A DNA stretch of 43,845 bases from contig JARHYC010000025.1 of the NCBI GenBank assembly GCA_029264955.1, forward strand, positions 1 to 43,845, written 5' to 3'. The stretch is from Faecalibacterium sp. GTDB lineage: Bacteria > Bacillota > Clostridia > Oscillospirales > Ruminococcaceae. The position numbers and the translations under genes were made by a program. Positions 1-7,682 of the stretch are shown here, in pieces. Under the pieces are notes generated by a model. The model saw only the letters and a list, made by a program, of their open reading frames with translations. It was not told the origin of the DNA and did no database searches. Every line of letters starts with the position of its first letter. Within the stretch, counting starts at the first letter, position 1.

Positions 1-57
1 TTTGAAGCCGTTCGCTTTTCAGCGGGCCGTCGGCCGTCGTGCGGCTGACAAGATAGT

Positions 58-85
58 ATTATACTCGCTTTCAAAAATAAGTCAA
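58..85 (-). promoter_or_regulatory. Strong sigma-A promoter reading out of the left edge
   Basis: On the minus strand TTGACT and TATAAT are separated by 16 bp. The predicted transcript begins near position 50 and leaves the window with a GC-rich leader, with no start codon or RBS before the edge. Promoter strength and a GC-rich untranslated leader would suit an rRNA, tRNA or other highly expressed operon, but the product is not visible. Confidence 0.6.
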
Positions 86-293
86 CACTTTTTGCGCACT
101 TTTTTCGTTCTTTTACTGTCTTTGACATTTTAATTAGTTTTATCTTTTACTTTTATACTTGTTTTAGATATTTTCTTGCTTTTTTGCTCGATTTTCGCAT
201 TGACACTGCTTATTTTGCGCCGTATCATAGGCATATATCCTTGCAAAGATTTCTCATAGATTTTCTTTTCTTCCTTTTTATAAGGGGTATTTT
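86..293 (+). promoter_or_regulatory. Gene-free AT-rich leader with promoter for the 294 gene
   Basis: This stretch holds no convincing gene. It is AT-rich and contains a sigma-A-like promoter: TTGACA at 200-205, a 17 bp spacer, and TATCAT at 223-228, pointing at the gene starting at 294. Nothing else structured was recognised. Confidence 0.5.
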
Positions 294-707
294 ATGCAGA
301 TTGATTTCAAAAAGCTTGCAGGCGTCCAATGCTGTCGGCGTTATCAGAAAGACTATATCGCACGTACCAATACCCGCAGTGAAAGCGCAACCTTAGAATG
401 CATCAAATTCTATGTGGATGGTCGTATTCGCTTTGAGCAGCATTGCTACGGTGAAGCCGCCGGGTGCATTTTCTCTCTTTGGGCAAAGCGTATAGATTCC
501 GACGGTACGCTTCATTGGGATACACCACAAAACGGTTACTACGATTCTTCTGTATTACCGTCTACTCTTGTCGCTATAGATGAAAACGGTTGGCTTTATT
601 TTGACCAGGATCACTTTCCTTGGAAGCCGTCGGCCGAGCTTTCTTCCGATCCTACCGCCGGATATTCTAAACGGAAAATGTTATACTTCCATCTGTTTCA
701 TCACTAA
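294..707 (+). CDS. Hypothetical protein, 137 aa
   Basis: I do not recognise the family. The product is soluble, with no signal peptide or membrane segment, rich in aromatic residues (many Tyr, Phe, Trp) and contains four cysteines, two of them adjacent near residue 13. The ATG at 294 is preceded by an AAGGGG ribosome binding site and by a TTGACA/TATCAT promoter at 200-228. The next gene starts 22 bp downstream on the same strand with its own RBS, so the two are probably co-transcribed. An overlapping frame starting at 184 lacks a good RBS and was not chosen. Function unknown. Confidence 0.6.
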   Translation: MQIDFKKLAGVQCCRRYQKDYIARTNTRSESATLECIKFYVDGRIRFEQHCYGEAAGCIFSLWAKRIDSDGTLHWDTPQNGYYDSSVLPSTLVAIDENGWLYFDQDHFPWKPSAELSSDPTAGYSKRKMLYFHLFHH

Positions 708-729
708 TGGAGAATAGAAAGGGCTCTTT

Positions 730-1119
730 ATGTTAGGCTTCTTACTAGGTATTCTGTCCTTGATTGTTGGTTTTTATCTCTTGATCAGTTGCTTATGGCG
801 CAAACTGCGCTGCCGCACTTTCGTTACCGCTACTGTAGTATTAGGTTATCATCAGGATACGCTCACCAAAATCGGAACGCATCACAAGAATAATTTTCCA
901 CAGTACCATTTTACGTTAAACGAAAAAAGTTATCTGGTCACTGACTACAACGTATCCCATGGCTCTGCAATTCATGCAGGTGATGTAGTTCGTCTTTTAT
1001 GCGACCCATCCCATCCAGACCTTTTCTGGTATGTAAATGGTAGTTTGTGGCGTGATGTGATCTGGGGTGTGCTGTCTCTTCTTTTTGCCGGATTCATCCT
1101 ATTCTTATTCCTTATATAG
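730..1119 (+). CDS. DUF3592-like small membrane protein, 129 aa
   Basis: Two hydrophobic segments, at about residues 2-23 and 107-129, flank a soluble beta-rich middle portion containing a VTATVVLGY-type strand and later an AGDVVRLLCDPSHPD stretch. This layout, TM-beta domain-TM with a dielectric-like extracytoplasmic segment, matches DUF3592-type proteins of Firmicutes; the function of that family is not established. The ATG at 730 has an upstream purine-rich AGAAAGGG site. It follows the 294 gene by 22 bp and is followed by a strong hairpin and T-tract, so the pair forms a short transcription unit. The family assignment comes from the pattern, not from an alignment. Confidence 0.65.
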   Translation: MLGFLLGILSLIVGFYLLISCLWRKLRCRTFVTATVVLGYHQDTLTKIGTHHKNNFPQYHFTLNEKSYLVTDYNVSHGSAIHAGDVVRLLCDPSHPDLFWYVNGSLWRDVIWGVLSLLFAGFILFLFLI

Positions 1120-1123
1120 TATA

Positions 1124-1174
1124 AAGAGTCTTCAAGAGGTGTGTAACATCTTCCCATGAAGGCTCTTTTCTTTT
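1124..1174 (+). terminator. Intrinsic terminator after the 294-1119 pair
   Basis: An 11 bp stem (AAGAGTCTTCA at 1124-1134 with TGAAGGCTCTT at 1157-1167, one G-U pair) is followed by a T-rich tract. The 22-nt loop could form a small second hairpin. Confidence 0.65.
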
Positions 1175-1228
1175 CACTTGTATATTTACCTCCTTTTTCA
1201 ACATACTAATGCTTGGAGGTGATTGCAA

Positions 1229-1498
1229 ATGAACACATTGACTCCCTTTATCCAGCATGACATGGATAATCTGCCAAACGAAACCCACGGTCGCGCTGAT
1301 GGCGGAAAATCTTGTGAGCAATGGGTGCACAGCTGTTTTCCATGCCGTCAGAAAAACGCGCGTTCCTTTCTAAAGGGCGAAACTCCTGGCATTCAACAGA
1401 GCAGTGCTCCCGAAATTGCCGTGAATCGCTCTTGTCAGGAAGACGATGAAACTGTGCAGCGTCTACTTGAATGGCGAGAAGAAGCCCCTTACGGGTAA
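1229..1498 (+). CDS. Small cysteine-containing hypothetical protein, 89 aa
   Basis: The ATG at 1229 lies 8 bp after a good GGAGGT site at 1215-1220, which decides this start over an in-frame TTG at 1223. The polar product has Cys at about residues 29, 35, 38 and 69, including a C-x5-C-x2-C cluster that might bind metal. No family is recognised. A frame on the opposite strand (1248-1589) is of similar length but has no comparable RBS. The gene precedes ydbC by 93 bp, with a separate promoter between them. It may be a real short gene or a chance frame with a lucky RBS. Confidence 0.4.
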   Translation: MNTLTPFIQHDMDNLPNETHGRADGGKSCEQWVHSCFPCRQKNARSFLKGETPGIQQSSAPEIAVNRSCQEDDETVQRLLEWREEAPYG

Positions 1499-1526
1499 CT
1501 TCCGCAATATTTTTACAAAATTCCGG

Positions 1527-1555
1527 TTGCATTTCTGCAGCGCTTCCCTTATTAT
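1527..1555 (+). promoter_or_regulatory. Promoter for the PC4-like/HD gene pair
   Basis: TTGCAT at 1527-1532 and TATTAT at 1550-1555 with a 17 bp spacer sit 37 bp before the start codon at 1592. They would drive the 1592 and 1857 genes independently of the upstream small gene. Confidence 0.45.
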
Positions 1556-1591
1556 GATAGTGAAAATGAAAAGAAGGCAGGTGCTGCAATT

Positions 1592-1855
1592 ATGGCAGGA
1601 TTTTCTTACGAAATTACCGAACGTATCGCTGTACTCTCCACCGCAACTACTGGTTGGGAGCGTCAGCTGAACATGATTAGCTGGAACGGTCGTGAGCCGA
1701 AGTACGACATTCGTGACTGGTCTCCGGACGGAACCAAGATGGGCAAGGGCATTTCTCTGACCGCAGAAGAGCTGTCCAACCTGAAAGGCATTTTGGACGA
1801 GTTGGATTTGGGCGAACCGGACGCTATCGGCGATCCCGACTTCCCGGAGTTCTGA
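1592..1855 (+). CDS. ydbC: YdbC/PC4-like single-stranded nucleic-acid-binding protein
   Basis: This 87-residue protein has the pattern of the bacterial YdbC/PC4 family: an N-terminal strand ITERIAVLSTATTGW with a Trp, a second strand LNMISWNG, the motif KYDIRDWSPDG, then GKGISLTAEELSNLKGILDEL, a beta sheet followed by a helix. Family members are small dimers that bind single-stranded DNA or RNA. The acidic C-terminus is typical. The ATG at 1592 has an AGGTG site 8 bp upstream. The stop is one base from the next start at 1857, so this gene and the HD gene are translationally linked. The native target and role are unknown. Confidence 0.8.
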   Translation: MAGFSYEITERIAVLSTATTGWERQLNMISWNGREPKYDIRDWSPDGTKMGKGISLTAEELSNLKGILDELDLGEPDAIGDPDFPEF

Positions 1856-1856
1856 T

Positions 1857-2441
1857 ATGGACTATCGAGAAGAATTTATTCGTATCTTCCAGGAAAACAT
1901 TAAACGTCCCGGTGCAGACAAACTGCTGACCTGGATGGATGAACGAACCGACTTCTTCCACGCTCCGGCGTCTACACGCTTTCACGGTGCTTGCGAAGAA
2001 GGTTTGGTCATGCACAGTCTGAATGTTTATCATGCTTTGCACGATATGTATTTCACGGAAGAAGAAAACGAAGAAACATTTGCCGTTGTCGCATTGCTGC
2101 ACGATTTGTGCAAGGCTAATTTCTATAAAGTTGGTACCCGCAACGTAAAAAACGAAACGACCGGTCAGTGGGAGAAAGTTCCTTTTTATCAAATCGAGGA
2201 TATGTTCCCCTATGGCCACGGTGAAAAAAGTGTTTTTCTCATTGAACGCTTTATGAAATTGCACACCGCTGAAGCCGTTGCCATTCGTTGGCACATGGGC
2301 GGTTTTGATGATGCAGCAAGAGGCGGTAGTTTTGCTATCAGCGCAGCGTATGACAAATACCCGCTTGCTGTAAAACTGCATATCGCTGACCTGCACGCCA
2401 CCTATTTAATGGAGCACGGTACCAGCGATGTTCCCCGCTAA
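1857..2441 (+). CDS. HD-domain metal-dependent phosphohydrolase
   Basis: A 194-residue soluble protein with HD-superfamily features: a first His in GLVMHSLNVYHAL near residue 46, the paired HD in VALLHDLCKANFY near residue 83, and further His in the stretches YGHGEKSVFL and AVAIRWHMGGF. This is the metal-binding array of HD phosphohydrolases that cleave nucleotides or other phosphoesters; the substrate cannot be read from the sequence. The start overlaps the end of ydbC apart from one base, with its RBS (GGAG) inside the ydbC 3' end. It is followed by a strong terminator and faces the convergent cell-division genes. Confidence 0.8.
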   Translation: MDYREEFIRIFQENIKRPGADKLLTWMDERTDFFHAPASTRFHGACEEGLVMHSLNVYHALHDMYFTEEENEETFAVVALLHDLCKANFYKVGTRNVKNETTGQWEKVPFYQIEDMFPYGHGEKSVFLIERFMKLHTAEAVAIRWHMGGFDDAARGGSFAISAAYDKYPLAVKLHIADLHATYLMEHGTSDVPR

Positions 2442-2449
2442 TCAGATGT

Positions 2450-2491
2450 AAAACAGGGCATTCCGCATTTACTTGCGGAATGCCCTGTTTT
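2450..2491 (+). terminator. Intrinsic terminator after the HD gene
   Basis: A perfect 18 bp inverted repeat (2450-2467 with 2474-2491) has a 6-nt loop and ends in TTTT. It begins just after the stop codon at 2441 and has A-rich and T-rich flanks on both strands. Confidence 0.85.
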
Positions 2492-2524
2492 CTTACACGC
2501 TAAATCTTACACACAAAATATAAC

Positions 2525-2570
2525 AAATAAGGAGTAATCCCAGCCGATTCGCTGGGATTACTCCTTATTT
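2525..2570 (-). terminator. Intrinsic terminator after the DivIVA-like gene
   Basis: A perfect 20 bp inverted repeat (2525-2544 with 2551-2570) has a short CGATTC loop. It lies 17 bp beyond the stop of the minus-strand gene at 2587. It is palindromic enough to act on both strands and, with the hairpin at 2450-2491, insulates the convergent units. Confidence 0.8.
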
Positions 2571-2586
2571 CATTTCTATTTGTTGC

Positions 2587-3702
2587 TTATTTGCCGCCCA
2601 TCATCTGAACCAGCTTATCCAGCAGCATTTCGCTCAACGTCTGCTGTACACGCGGTTCTTCTCGCATATTGCACGTTTCGGATGCCATCTTGGGATTACT
2701 GTAATATCGGGGCTCTGTTTTTTTCTCTGTCTGCGGGAAATCTACAACTTTGCTATGCAACGACTGCACATCCGCTTCTGCATTGGACAAAGCAGACTCC
2801 AGCGCATCAATAGAATGCTGCAAATCCTGTGTAACACGGGCAATGCTTTGTTCCACAACAGCCAAATCGCGACGCACCGAACTTAGACTATCACCAATAT
2901 TGGCAGCTCCTGCACTCAGGCGTTCCTTTGTAGTTTGTTCTTCTCGTTTTGCCGCATTGCGCGCCATCTCAGCCTCTGCCTGCACCCGAGAAATCTGTTC
3001 TACCGTCTGGCGGCGCAATTTCCCCATTTCCTGATTGGCATAAGCCTTTGCCGCAGCTACATCCTGTGCAGCCTGTTTTTTGGCTGTTTCCACCTGCATC
3101 TGCGCACTGCGCTGTGCATCCGCCAAAGAAGCCTGTACCTGTGCGATACGGTTCTCTGCTTCCGTTTGGCTCTGAGCCAGCTTTTCCGCAGCATCTCGTT
3201 GCACCTGTGCTACTTTTGCCGCAGCAGTGCTGGCAGCTTCTGCTACGCGCTGATCACAGTTTTTTTTTAATTCTTCAATTTCAATCTTCTGGCGTTCTAT
3301 CTGTGCTTGCTTTTCTTCGCACTCGCGCGTTTTCTGGTTCAGGTCTCTGCGTAGGCATACGACCTCCGCTTCTTTATCAAACAAACGGCGTTTATAATCT
3401 TGGTTCTGGTTTACCAGCTCTGCCATTTGGTTTTTCTGCTTTTCCACCTGTTCCAGCGTATTCTGGATTTCTTCAGCCTGCTGATCATTCTGCTGCATCA
3501 ACTCCGCAATCTGATGCAGCATTCCTTCTGCTTCCTGCTTCAGCTGGTCACATTCTTCATGTGACTGTCCCAACTCTGCCTGCAATGTATCAATTCGCTC
3601 CTGCGCCTGTTTTTGCTGCGCCAGGCTTTCTGCCGAAAGTTTGTCAATGCAAGCAAGTACATCTTTTTTATTAAAGCCGAATACAGCTTTTTTGAAAACC
3701 AT
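2587..3702 (-). CDS. DivIVA-like coiled-coil cell-division protein
   Basis: A 371-residue protein starting MVFKKAVFGFNKKDVLACIDKL, the short N-terminal motif seen in clostridial DivIVA-like proteins next to ftsZ. From about residue 25 to 310 it is Gln/Glu/Lys/Ala-rich heptad sequence predicted to form a long coiled coil, followed by a low-complexity Ser/Thr/Pro tail and an amphipathic C-terminal end (LSEMLLDKLVQMMGGK). There is no membrane segment. The ATG at 3702 has a GGAAG site; an in-frame TTG upstream would place the RBS inside the gene. It lies 53 bp after ftsZ on the same strand, so a role in septum placement or Z-ring organisation is inferred. Confidence 0.75.
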   Translation of the reverse strand: MVFKKAVFGFNKKDVLACIDKLSAESLAQQKQAQERIDTLQAELGQSHEECDQLKQEAEGMLHQIAELMQQNDQQAEEIQNTLEQVEKQKNQMAELVNQNQDYKRRLFDKEAEVVCLRRDLNQKTRECEEKQAQIERQKIEIEELKKNCDQRVAEAASTAAAKVAQVQRDAAEKLAQSQTEAENRIAQVQASLADAQRSAQMQVETAKKQAAQDVAAAKAYANQEMGKLRRQTVEQISRVQAEAEMARNAAKREEQTTKERLSAGAANIGDSLSSVRRDLAVVEQSIARVTQDLQHSIDALESALSNAEADVQSLHSKVVDFPQTEKKTEPRYYSNPKMASETCNMREEPRVQQTLSEMLLDKLVQMMGGK

Positions 3703-3755
3703 ATTGTTTTCTTCCAAAGGAAGTCACCCTCCTCTCCCGCAAACTTCGCCTTTGC

Positions 3756-4880
3756 TTAGTGGCGGTTCTTATTCAGCAGTTCCATCAGCGTGTCAAAATA
3801 GTCCGCATCTTCCTCTTTTTCAGCAGTTGCGGGCTTTTCAGTGTCTGCGCTGAATACTGCTTCGGGTGTGCTTACTGTGCCAACCACGCTGGCAGCCTTG
3901 TCCACAATCGGGGTAACCGGCTTAGAGTCGAAACCCGTTGCAACAACAGTAACACGCATTTCATCTGCCATGGATTCATCGAATGCAGTACCCCAAATGA
4001 TGTTTGCATCGGGATGTGCATTTTCAGTAATCAGGCTTGCTGCAGTTTCTACATCCTCCAAACTGATATCCGGGCTGGAAGTGATGTTAATGATAACACC
4101 ATGTGCGCCTGCAATACTGGTTTCCAGCAGTGGGCTGGAAATTGCAGCCTTTGCTGCATTTTCTGCTTTCCCAGCACCCTTTGCCTCACCAACACCCATA
4201 TGGGCCAGACCAGCATCCTTCATAACAGAACGAACGTCCGCAAAGTCCAAGTTGATGAACGCCGGCACATTGATCAATGCGGAAATAGACTGAACACCCT
4301 GTCGCAACACGTTGTCTGCTGCCTCGAAAGCGTTCATCATGGTGATCTTTTCTGCACTGATCTGCTTCAAGCGTTCGTTGGGAATTACGATCAGGCTGTC
4401 CACATGCTCCATCAGCTTTGCGATGCCCTGCTCAGCCAGACCCATCTTGCGCTTGCCTTCAAAGCCAAAGGGCTTGGTCACGATGCCGACCGTCAGAATA
4501 CCCAAGTCATGTGCAACCTCAGCAACAACAGGTGCTGCACCCGTACCAGTGCCACCACCCATGCCAGCGGTAATAAACACCATCTGTGCACCCTTCAGTG
4601 CATTGGCGATTTCATCTTTGCTCTCTTCTGCAGCGCGCTGACCGATTTCGGGATCTGCACCTGCACCACGCCCCTTGGTCAACTTAGAGCCAATCTGAGT
4701 CTTCATAGTAGCCTGGTTCTTAAACAATGCCTGCGCATCGGTATTCATGGCGATAAATTCCACGCCCTCCAAACCAGAAAGAACCATGCGGTTCACTGCA
4801 TTACCACCGCCGCCGCCAACACCGACAACTTTAATATTTGTAACGTTCTCCTCGGTTGCTTCATCCAGCATGAAAGCCAT
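3756..4880 (-). CDS. ftsZ: Cell division GTPase FtsZ
   Basis: Tubulin-like GTPase that forms the Z-ring. Seen in the 374-residue product: [17 protein letters not shown] at the N-terminus (nucleotide loop T1), the tubulin signature [10 protein letters not shown] near residue 105, the T5/T6 region with IVIPNERL, and the synergy loop with [14 protein letters not shown] variable Ala/Glu/Thr linker follows residue ~315 and ends in a short tail ([15 protein letters not shown]) that replaces the usual C-terminal binding peptide with an acidic/hydrophobic version. The ATG at 4880 is set by GGAGG 9 bp upstream. It has a promoter in the gap to murA and is followed by the DivIVA-like gene. Confidence 0.98.
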   Translation of the reverse strand: MAFMLDEATEENVTNIKVVGVGGGGGNAVNRMVLSGLEGVEFIAMNTDAQALFKNQATMKTQIGSKLTKGRGAGADPEIGQRAAEESKDEIANALKGAQMVFITAGMGGGTGTGAAPVVAEVAHDLGILTVGIVTKPFGFEGKRKMGLAEQGIAKLMEHVDSLIVIPNERLKQISAEKITMMNAFEAADNVLRQGVQSISALINVPAFINLDFADVRSVMKDAGLAHMGVGEAKGAGKAENAAKAAISSPLLETSIAGAHGVIINITSSPDISLEDVETAASLITENAHPDANIIWGTAFDESMADEMRVTVVATGFDSKPVTPIVDKAASVVGTVSTPEAVFSADTEKPATAEKEEDADYFDTLMELLNKNRH

Positions 4881-4965
4881 ATTGTTTTCCTCCAACTACA
4901 AATAGTATATTTTCGCTCATATATACTACGCATTTATATATGACCGGGTATATCTTAACAGTCTA

Positions 4966-4994
4966 ATTTTAACATCATTTTATAGCAATTACAA
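4966..4994 (-). promoter_or_regulatory. ftsZ promoter
   Basis: TTGTAA and TAAAAT on the minus strand are separated by 17 bp and lie about 90 bp before the ftsZ start, leaving an AT-rich untranslated leader. No terminator hairpin was found after murA, so read-through from murA may add to ftsZ expression. Confidence 0.5.
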
Positions 4995-5033
4995 GGAATA
5001 TTTGGCTCTCTAAGGAAAAACTTAAGCATATTT

Positions 5034-6296
5034 TCACTTTTTGAACATACGCATCTTGCCCCCTAGCTGGCGAAATAAACTTTTCAAGTCTGCGTAACCC
5101 CTTTTTATATAAAATGCGTCCCGAATTTCAGTTTTTCCGGTTGCTGCAAGAGCCGCTATTGCCAGTGCTGCGCCCCCACGCAAATCCTGTGCACACGTCA
5201 TCGCACCATGCGTGATTGCGCCAGAATTGATATACAAAGCCGCATCTTGCAATCGCACCCGTGCGCCCATAGCACCAAACCCTTCCGCACAAGCAAAACG
5301 CTTTGGAAAAATCGTATCCTGAATACAGCTTTCTCCATTCGCCTGAAGCAGTGCTGCTGCCAAAAGCGGTGCAGCATCGGTAGGAAATTCTGGATATGTC
5401 CCCGTTTCCACCAATCCAACCCCATGCAATAGATCTCGGCGTTCAATGGTAACTCTTTCTTCTTCTCGCCGTATATTGCACCCCGCCTTTTCCAGCACAT
5501 CCAAAACCGGTGCAAATAGCTCGGCCCTCACATCCTGCATCGTTACACAGCCCCCTGCTGCCGCACAAGCACATGCAACCGTTGCTGCTACAATTCGATC
5601 GGCAATCGGGGTATAAGTTGCACCGAAAAGTGATGGTACACCTTCAACTCGAATGGTTTCAGTCCCCGCTCCCGTAATGCGCCCACCACAAACACCCAAA
5701 AACTTTGCCAAGTCCGTTATTTCCGGTTCTCGCGCTGCCCCATGTAGTATGGTTGTGCCTCTTGCACAGACTGCCGCAAGCAGCAGCGTTTCCGTTGCGC
5801 CCACACTGGGGCAGCGCAACGTGTATTCCGCTCCTTGCAGCCCATGCGGAGCCCGTAAATACAAACGCTCTTCATGCCAGTGTATCGATGCACCCATTTT
5901 TTCCAATCCGTCCAGATGGATATCAATGGGTCTTGCCCCCAATTTGCACCCGCCGGGCAGGCTTGCATCCACCGAGCCCATCCGTGATAAAACCGGTGCT
6001 AAAAACAAAACTGACGCACGCATTTTGTGCATCATTTCTGTAGACAGTGAACTTTTCAGTTGTCTCCCCGGGGTAATCAGTACACGGTCCCCGCTTTGCC
6101 GCGCGGAAACACCAAGCTCTCGCAGCAGCGCAAGGCTCACCTGCACATCGGAAAGGTCCGGAACTTTTTCCAGGCAGACTTTTTCCTGACACAACACCGA
6201 AGCTGCCAGCAGCGGCAGCACACTATTTTTTGCAGATGGGATTTTCACTGTCCCACACAGCGGATGACCGCCCCAAATTTCCAAGATTTCTGTCAT
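5034..6296 (-). CDS. murA: UDP-N-acetylglucosamine 1-carboxyvinyltransferase MurA
   Basis: First committed step of peptidoglycan synthesis: transfer of enolpyruvate from PEP to UDP-GlcNAc in the cytoplasm. The 420-residue product has the KIPSAKNSVLPLLAAS start (Lys/Asn of the UDP-GlcNAc site), RASVLFLAPVLSRMG, and the catalytic loop LPGGCKLGARPID with the active-site Cys near residue 117, so a fosfomycin-type target Cys is retained. The second half repeats the EPT fold (FPTDAAPLLAAALLQANG, then LRGGAALAIAALAATGKTEI). The ATG at 6296 has a GGAGG site. It lies 72 bp downstream of the SEDS gene in the same direction. Confidence 0.96.
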   Translation of the reverse strand: MTEILEIWGGHPLCGTVKIPSAKNSVLPLLAASVLCQEKVCLEKVPDLSDVQVSLALLRELGVSARQSGDRVLITPGRQLKSSLSTEMMHKMRASVLFLAPVLSRMGSVDASLPGGCKLGARPIDIHLDGLEKMGASIHWHEERLYLRAPHGLQGAEYTLRCPSVGATETLLLAAVCARGTTILHGAAREPEITDLAKFLGVCGGRITGAGTETIRVEGVPSLFGATYTPIADRIVAATVACACAAAGGCVTMQDVRAELFAPVLDVLEKAGCNIRREEERVTIERRDLLHGVGLVETGTYPEFPTDAAPLLAAALLQANGESCIQDTIFPKRFACAEGFGAMGARVRLQDAALYINSGAITHGAMTCAQDLRGGAALAIAALAATGKTEIRDAFYIKRGYADLKSLFRQLGGKMRMFKK

Positions 6297-6368
6297 AGAA
6301 AAGCCTCCGTTCCCACAAGATATTCCACCTTATGCCAAACGGCACTTTTCCGTGCAAAACAGGTGTAT

Positions 6369-7532
6369 TTATTGTGTTCCCCGCCGTGAAACCGAAAGAA
6401 TAATGCCCATTTCTCCCAGCAACATCACCAGACTGGTACCTCCTGAAGAAAAGAACGGCAAGCTGATTCCTGTGTTGGGAATCGTATTGGTTACAACTGC
6501 CACATTCAGCACCGCCTGTAACGTAACTTGAATGGTAAATCCCACAACTAATAATGCACCAAACTTATCTGGGGCACGCACCGCAATCGTCATACCGCGC
6601 AGCAGCAGCAATACAAACAACAGTAAGACGAAACACGCCCCCACAAAGCCCAACTCCTCGCACAGGATGGAAAAAATAAAGTCGTTCTGAGGTTCTGGGA
6701 CAAATAAATGTTTTTGTCTGCTGTTGCCTAGTCCCAAGCCAACCGCACCGCCGCTCCCGATGGCATACAGGCTTTGTATTGTCTGGTGACCGTCCCCCAG
6801 CGGATCTGCAAACGGATCGATCCAGCTGGAAAGTCGATCCATTGCGTAAGGCACCAGATCCGGCATCAATACAACTGCTGCTGCAATCGCAGCAACACCA
6901 CCTGCACCAGCCATCGCAAACCAACGCAAGCCCGTGCCGCCCACGAACATAAGCACTGCACCAATTCCCAAAATCAACAGCGTACCGGACAAGTGCGGTT
7001 CCAGCAGCATCAGCACCGCTACCGTGCCTAACACGATTGCAAACGGTAAAACCCCCACACGGAAACTTCCCATCCGCGGATGATTCAGTGCAATCATGTG
7101 GCTAAACACCAGCACCACTGCAAATTTGGCAATCTCACTGGGTTGCAGTGTACCCAACCCTGGAATCACGATCCAACGTTTGCAGCCGTTATATTCCGGC
7201 ATCACCAGCACTACCGCCAGCAAAATCAATGCCATCCCTAGCACAGGCCACGCCAACTTGTGATAGATGTGATAGTCCACACGGCTGGCTGCATACATAG
7301 CACCCAGCCCAATCGCTGCAAATAAAAGCTGTGGACGGATGTAGTTATATGGATCATCCCAGCGGTACATGCCTACTGCATAGCTGGCGCTGAACAGCAT
7401 AACCAGACCCGTCCCAACCAGAACCAATACCAAAACAAGGAAGGGTACATCCATCGGATGCTGTTGCCTCAGCAAAGTTTTTTCCGGTGTCTGACGGCTG
7501 TTCTGCGTATCAGACCGCTTTATTTTCTTCAT
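6369..7532 (-). CDS. ftsW: SEDS peptidoglycan glycosyltransferase, FtsW/SpoVE type
   Basis: A 387-residue polytopic membrane protein with about ten hydrophobic segments from residue ~27. SEDS features: KRWIVIPGLGTLQPSEIAKFAVV with the conserved PSE, the extracellular loop PEPQNDFIFSILCEELGFVG, and the C-terminal GISLPFFSSGGTSLV. The family polymerises glycan strands from lipid II with a partner class b PBP. Neighbouring murA and ftsZ argue for a septal (FtsW or SpoVE) rather than RodA role. Two in-frame ATGs occur; the GGGGAG site abuts the one at 7538 and is 6 bp from the one at 7532, so 7532 is chosen. Confidence 0.9.
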   Translation of the reverse strand: MKKIKRSDTQNSRQTPEKTLLRQQHPMDVPFLVLVLVLVGTGLVMLFSASYAVGMYRWDDPYNYIRPQLLFAAIGLGAMYAASRVDYHIYHKLAWPVLGMALILLAVVLVMPEYNGCKRWIVIPGLGTLQPSEIAKFAVVLVFSHMIALNHPRMGSFRVGVLPFAIVLGTVAVLMLLEPHLSGTLLILGIGAVLMFVGGTGLRWFAMAGAGGVAAIAAAVVLMPDLVPYAMDRLSSWIDPFADPLGDGHQTIQSLYAIGSGGAVGLGLGNSRQKHLFVPEPQNDFIFSILCEELGFVGACFVLLLFVLLLLRGMTIAVRAPDKFGALLVVGFTIQVTLQAVLNVAVVTNTIPNTGISLPFFSSGGTSLVMLLGEMGIILSVSRRGTQ

Positions 7533-7585
7533 TTGCATCTCCCCTTTCTATGTAGTGTACGCAGCAGCCTGTTTTCTTAAACCAA

Positions 7586-7643
7586 GTACAAAGCAAAAGC
7601 ACTATGCAGTTTTGCTTGCTTTGTACGCACAGGCGGATATAAT
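7586..7643 (+). promoter_or_regulatory. pepV promoter overlapped by an 11-bp inverted repeat
   Basis: TTGCTT (7616-7621) and TATAAT (7638-7643), 16 bp apart, precede the dipeptidase gene. The inverted repeat GTACAAAGCAA (7586-7596) / TTGCTTTGTAC (7616-7626) is perfect over 11 bp with a 19 bp gap. Its right arm covers the -35 element, and the arms are about 30 bp centre to centre (three helical turns). This layout suggests an operator, though an RNA hairpin for a transcript running toward ftsW is also possible. Confidence 0.5.
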
Positions 7644-7682
7644 AGAAGCAGTATACACATCAATATTGTGGAGGTTACCAAG

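Noticed and set aside
1248-1589. A 113-codon minus-strand frame opposite the small Cys-containing gene
   Set aside because: No RBS, and the plus-strand frame has a strong one; neither is certain, but the plus frame is better supported.
3759-4943. A 394-codon plus-strand frame over ftsZ
   Set aside because: It mirrors the ftsZ gene in the opposite strand and has no domain pattern or RBS.
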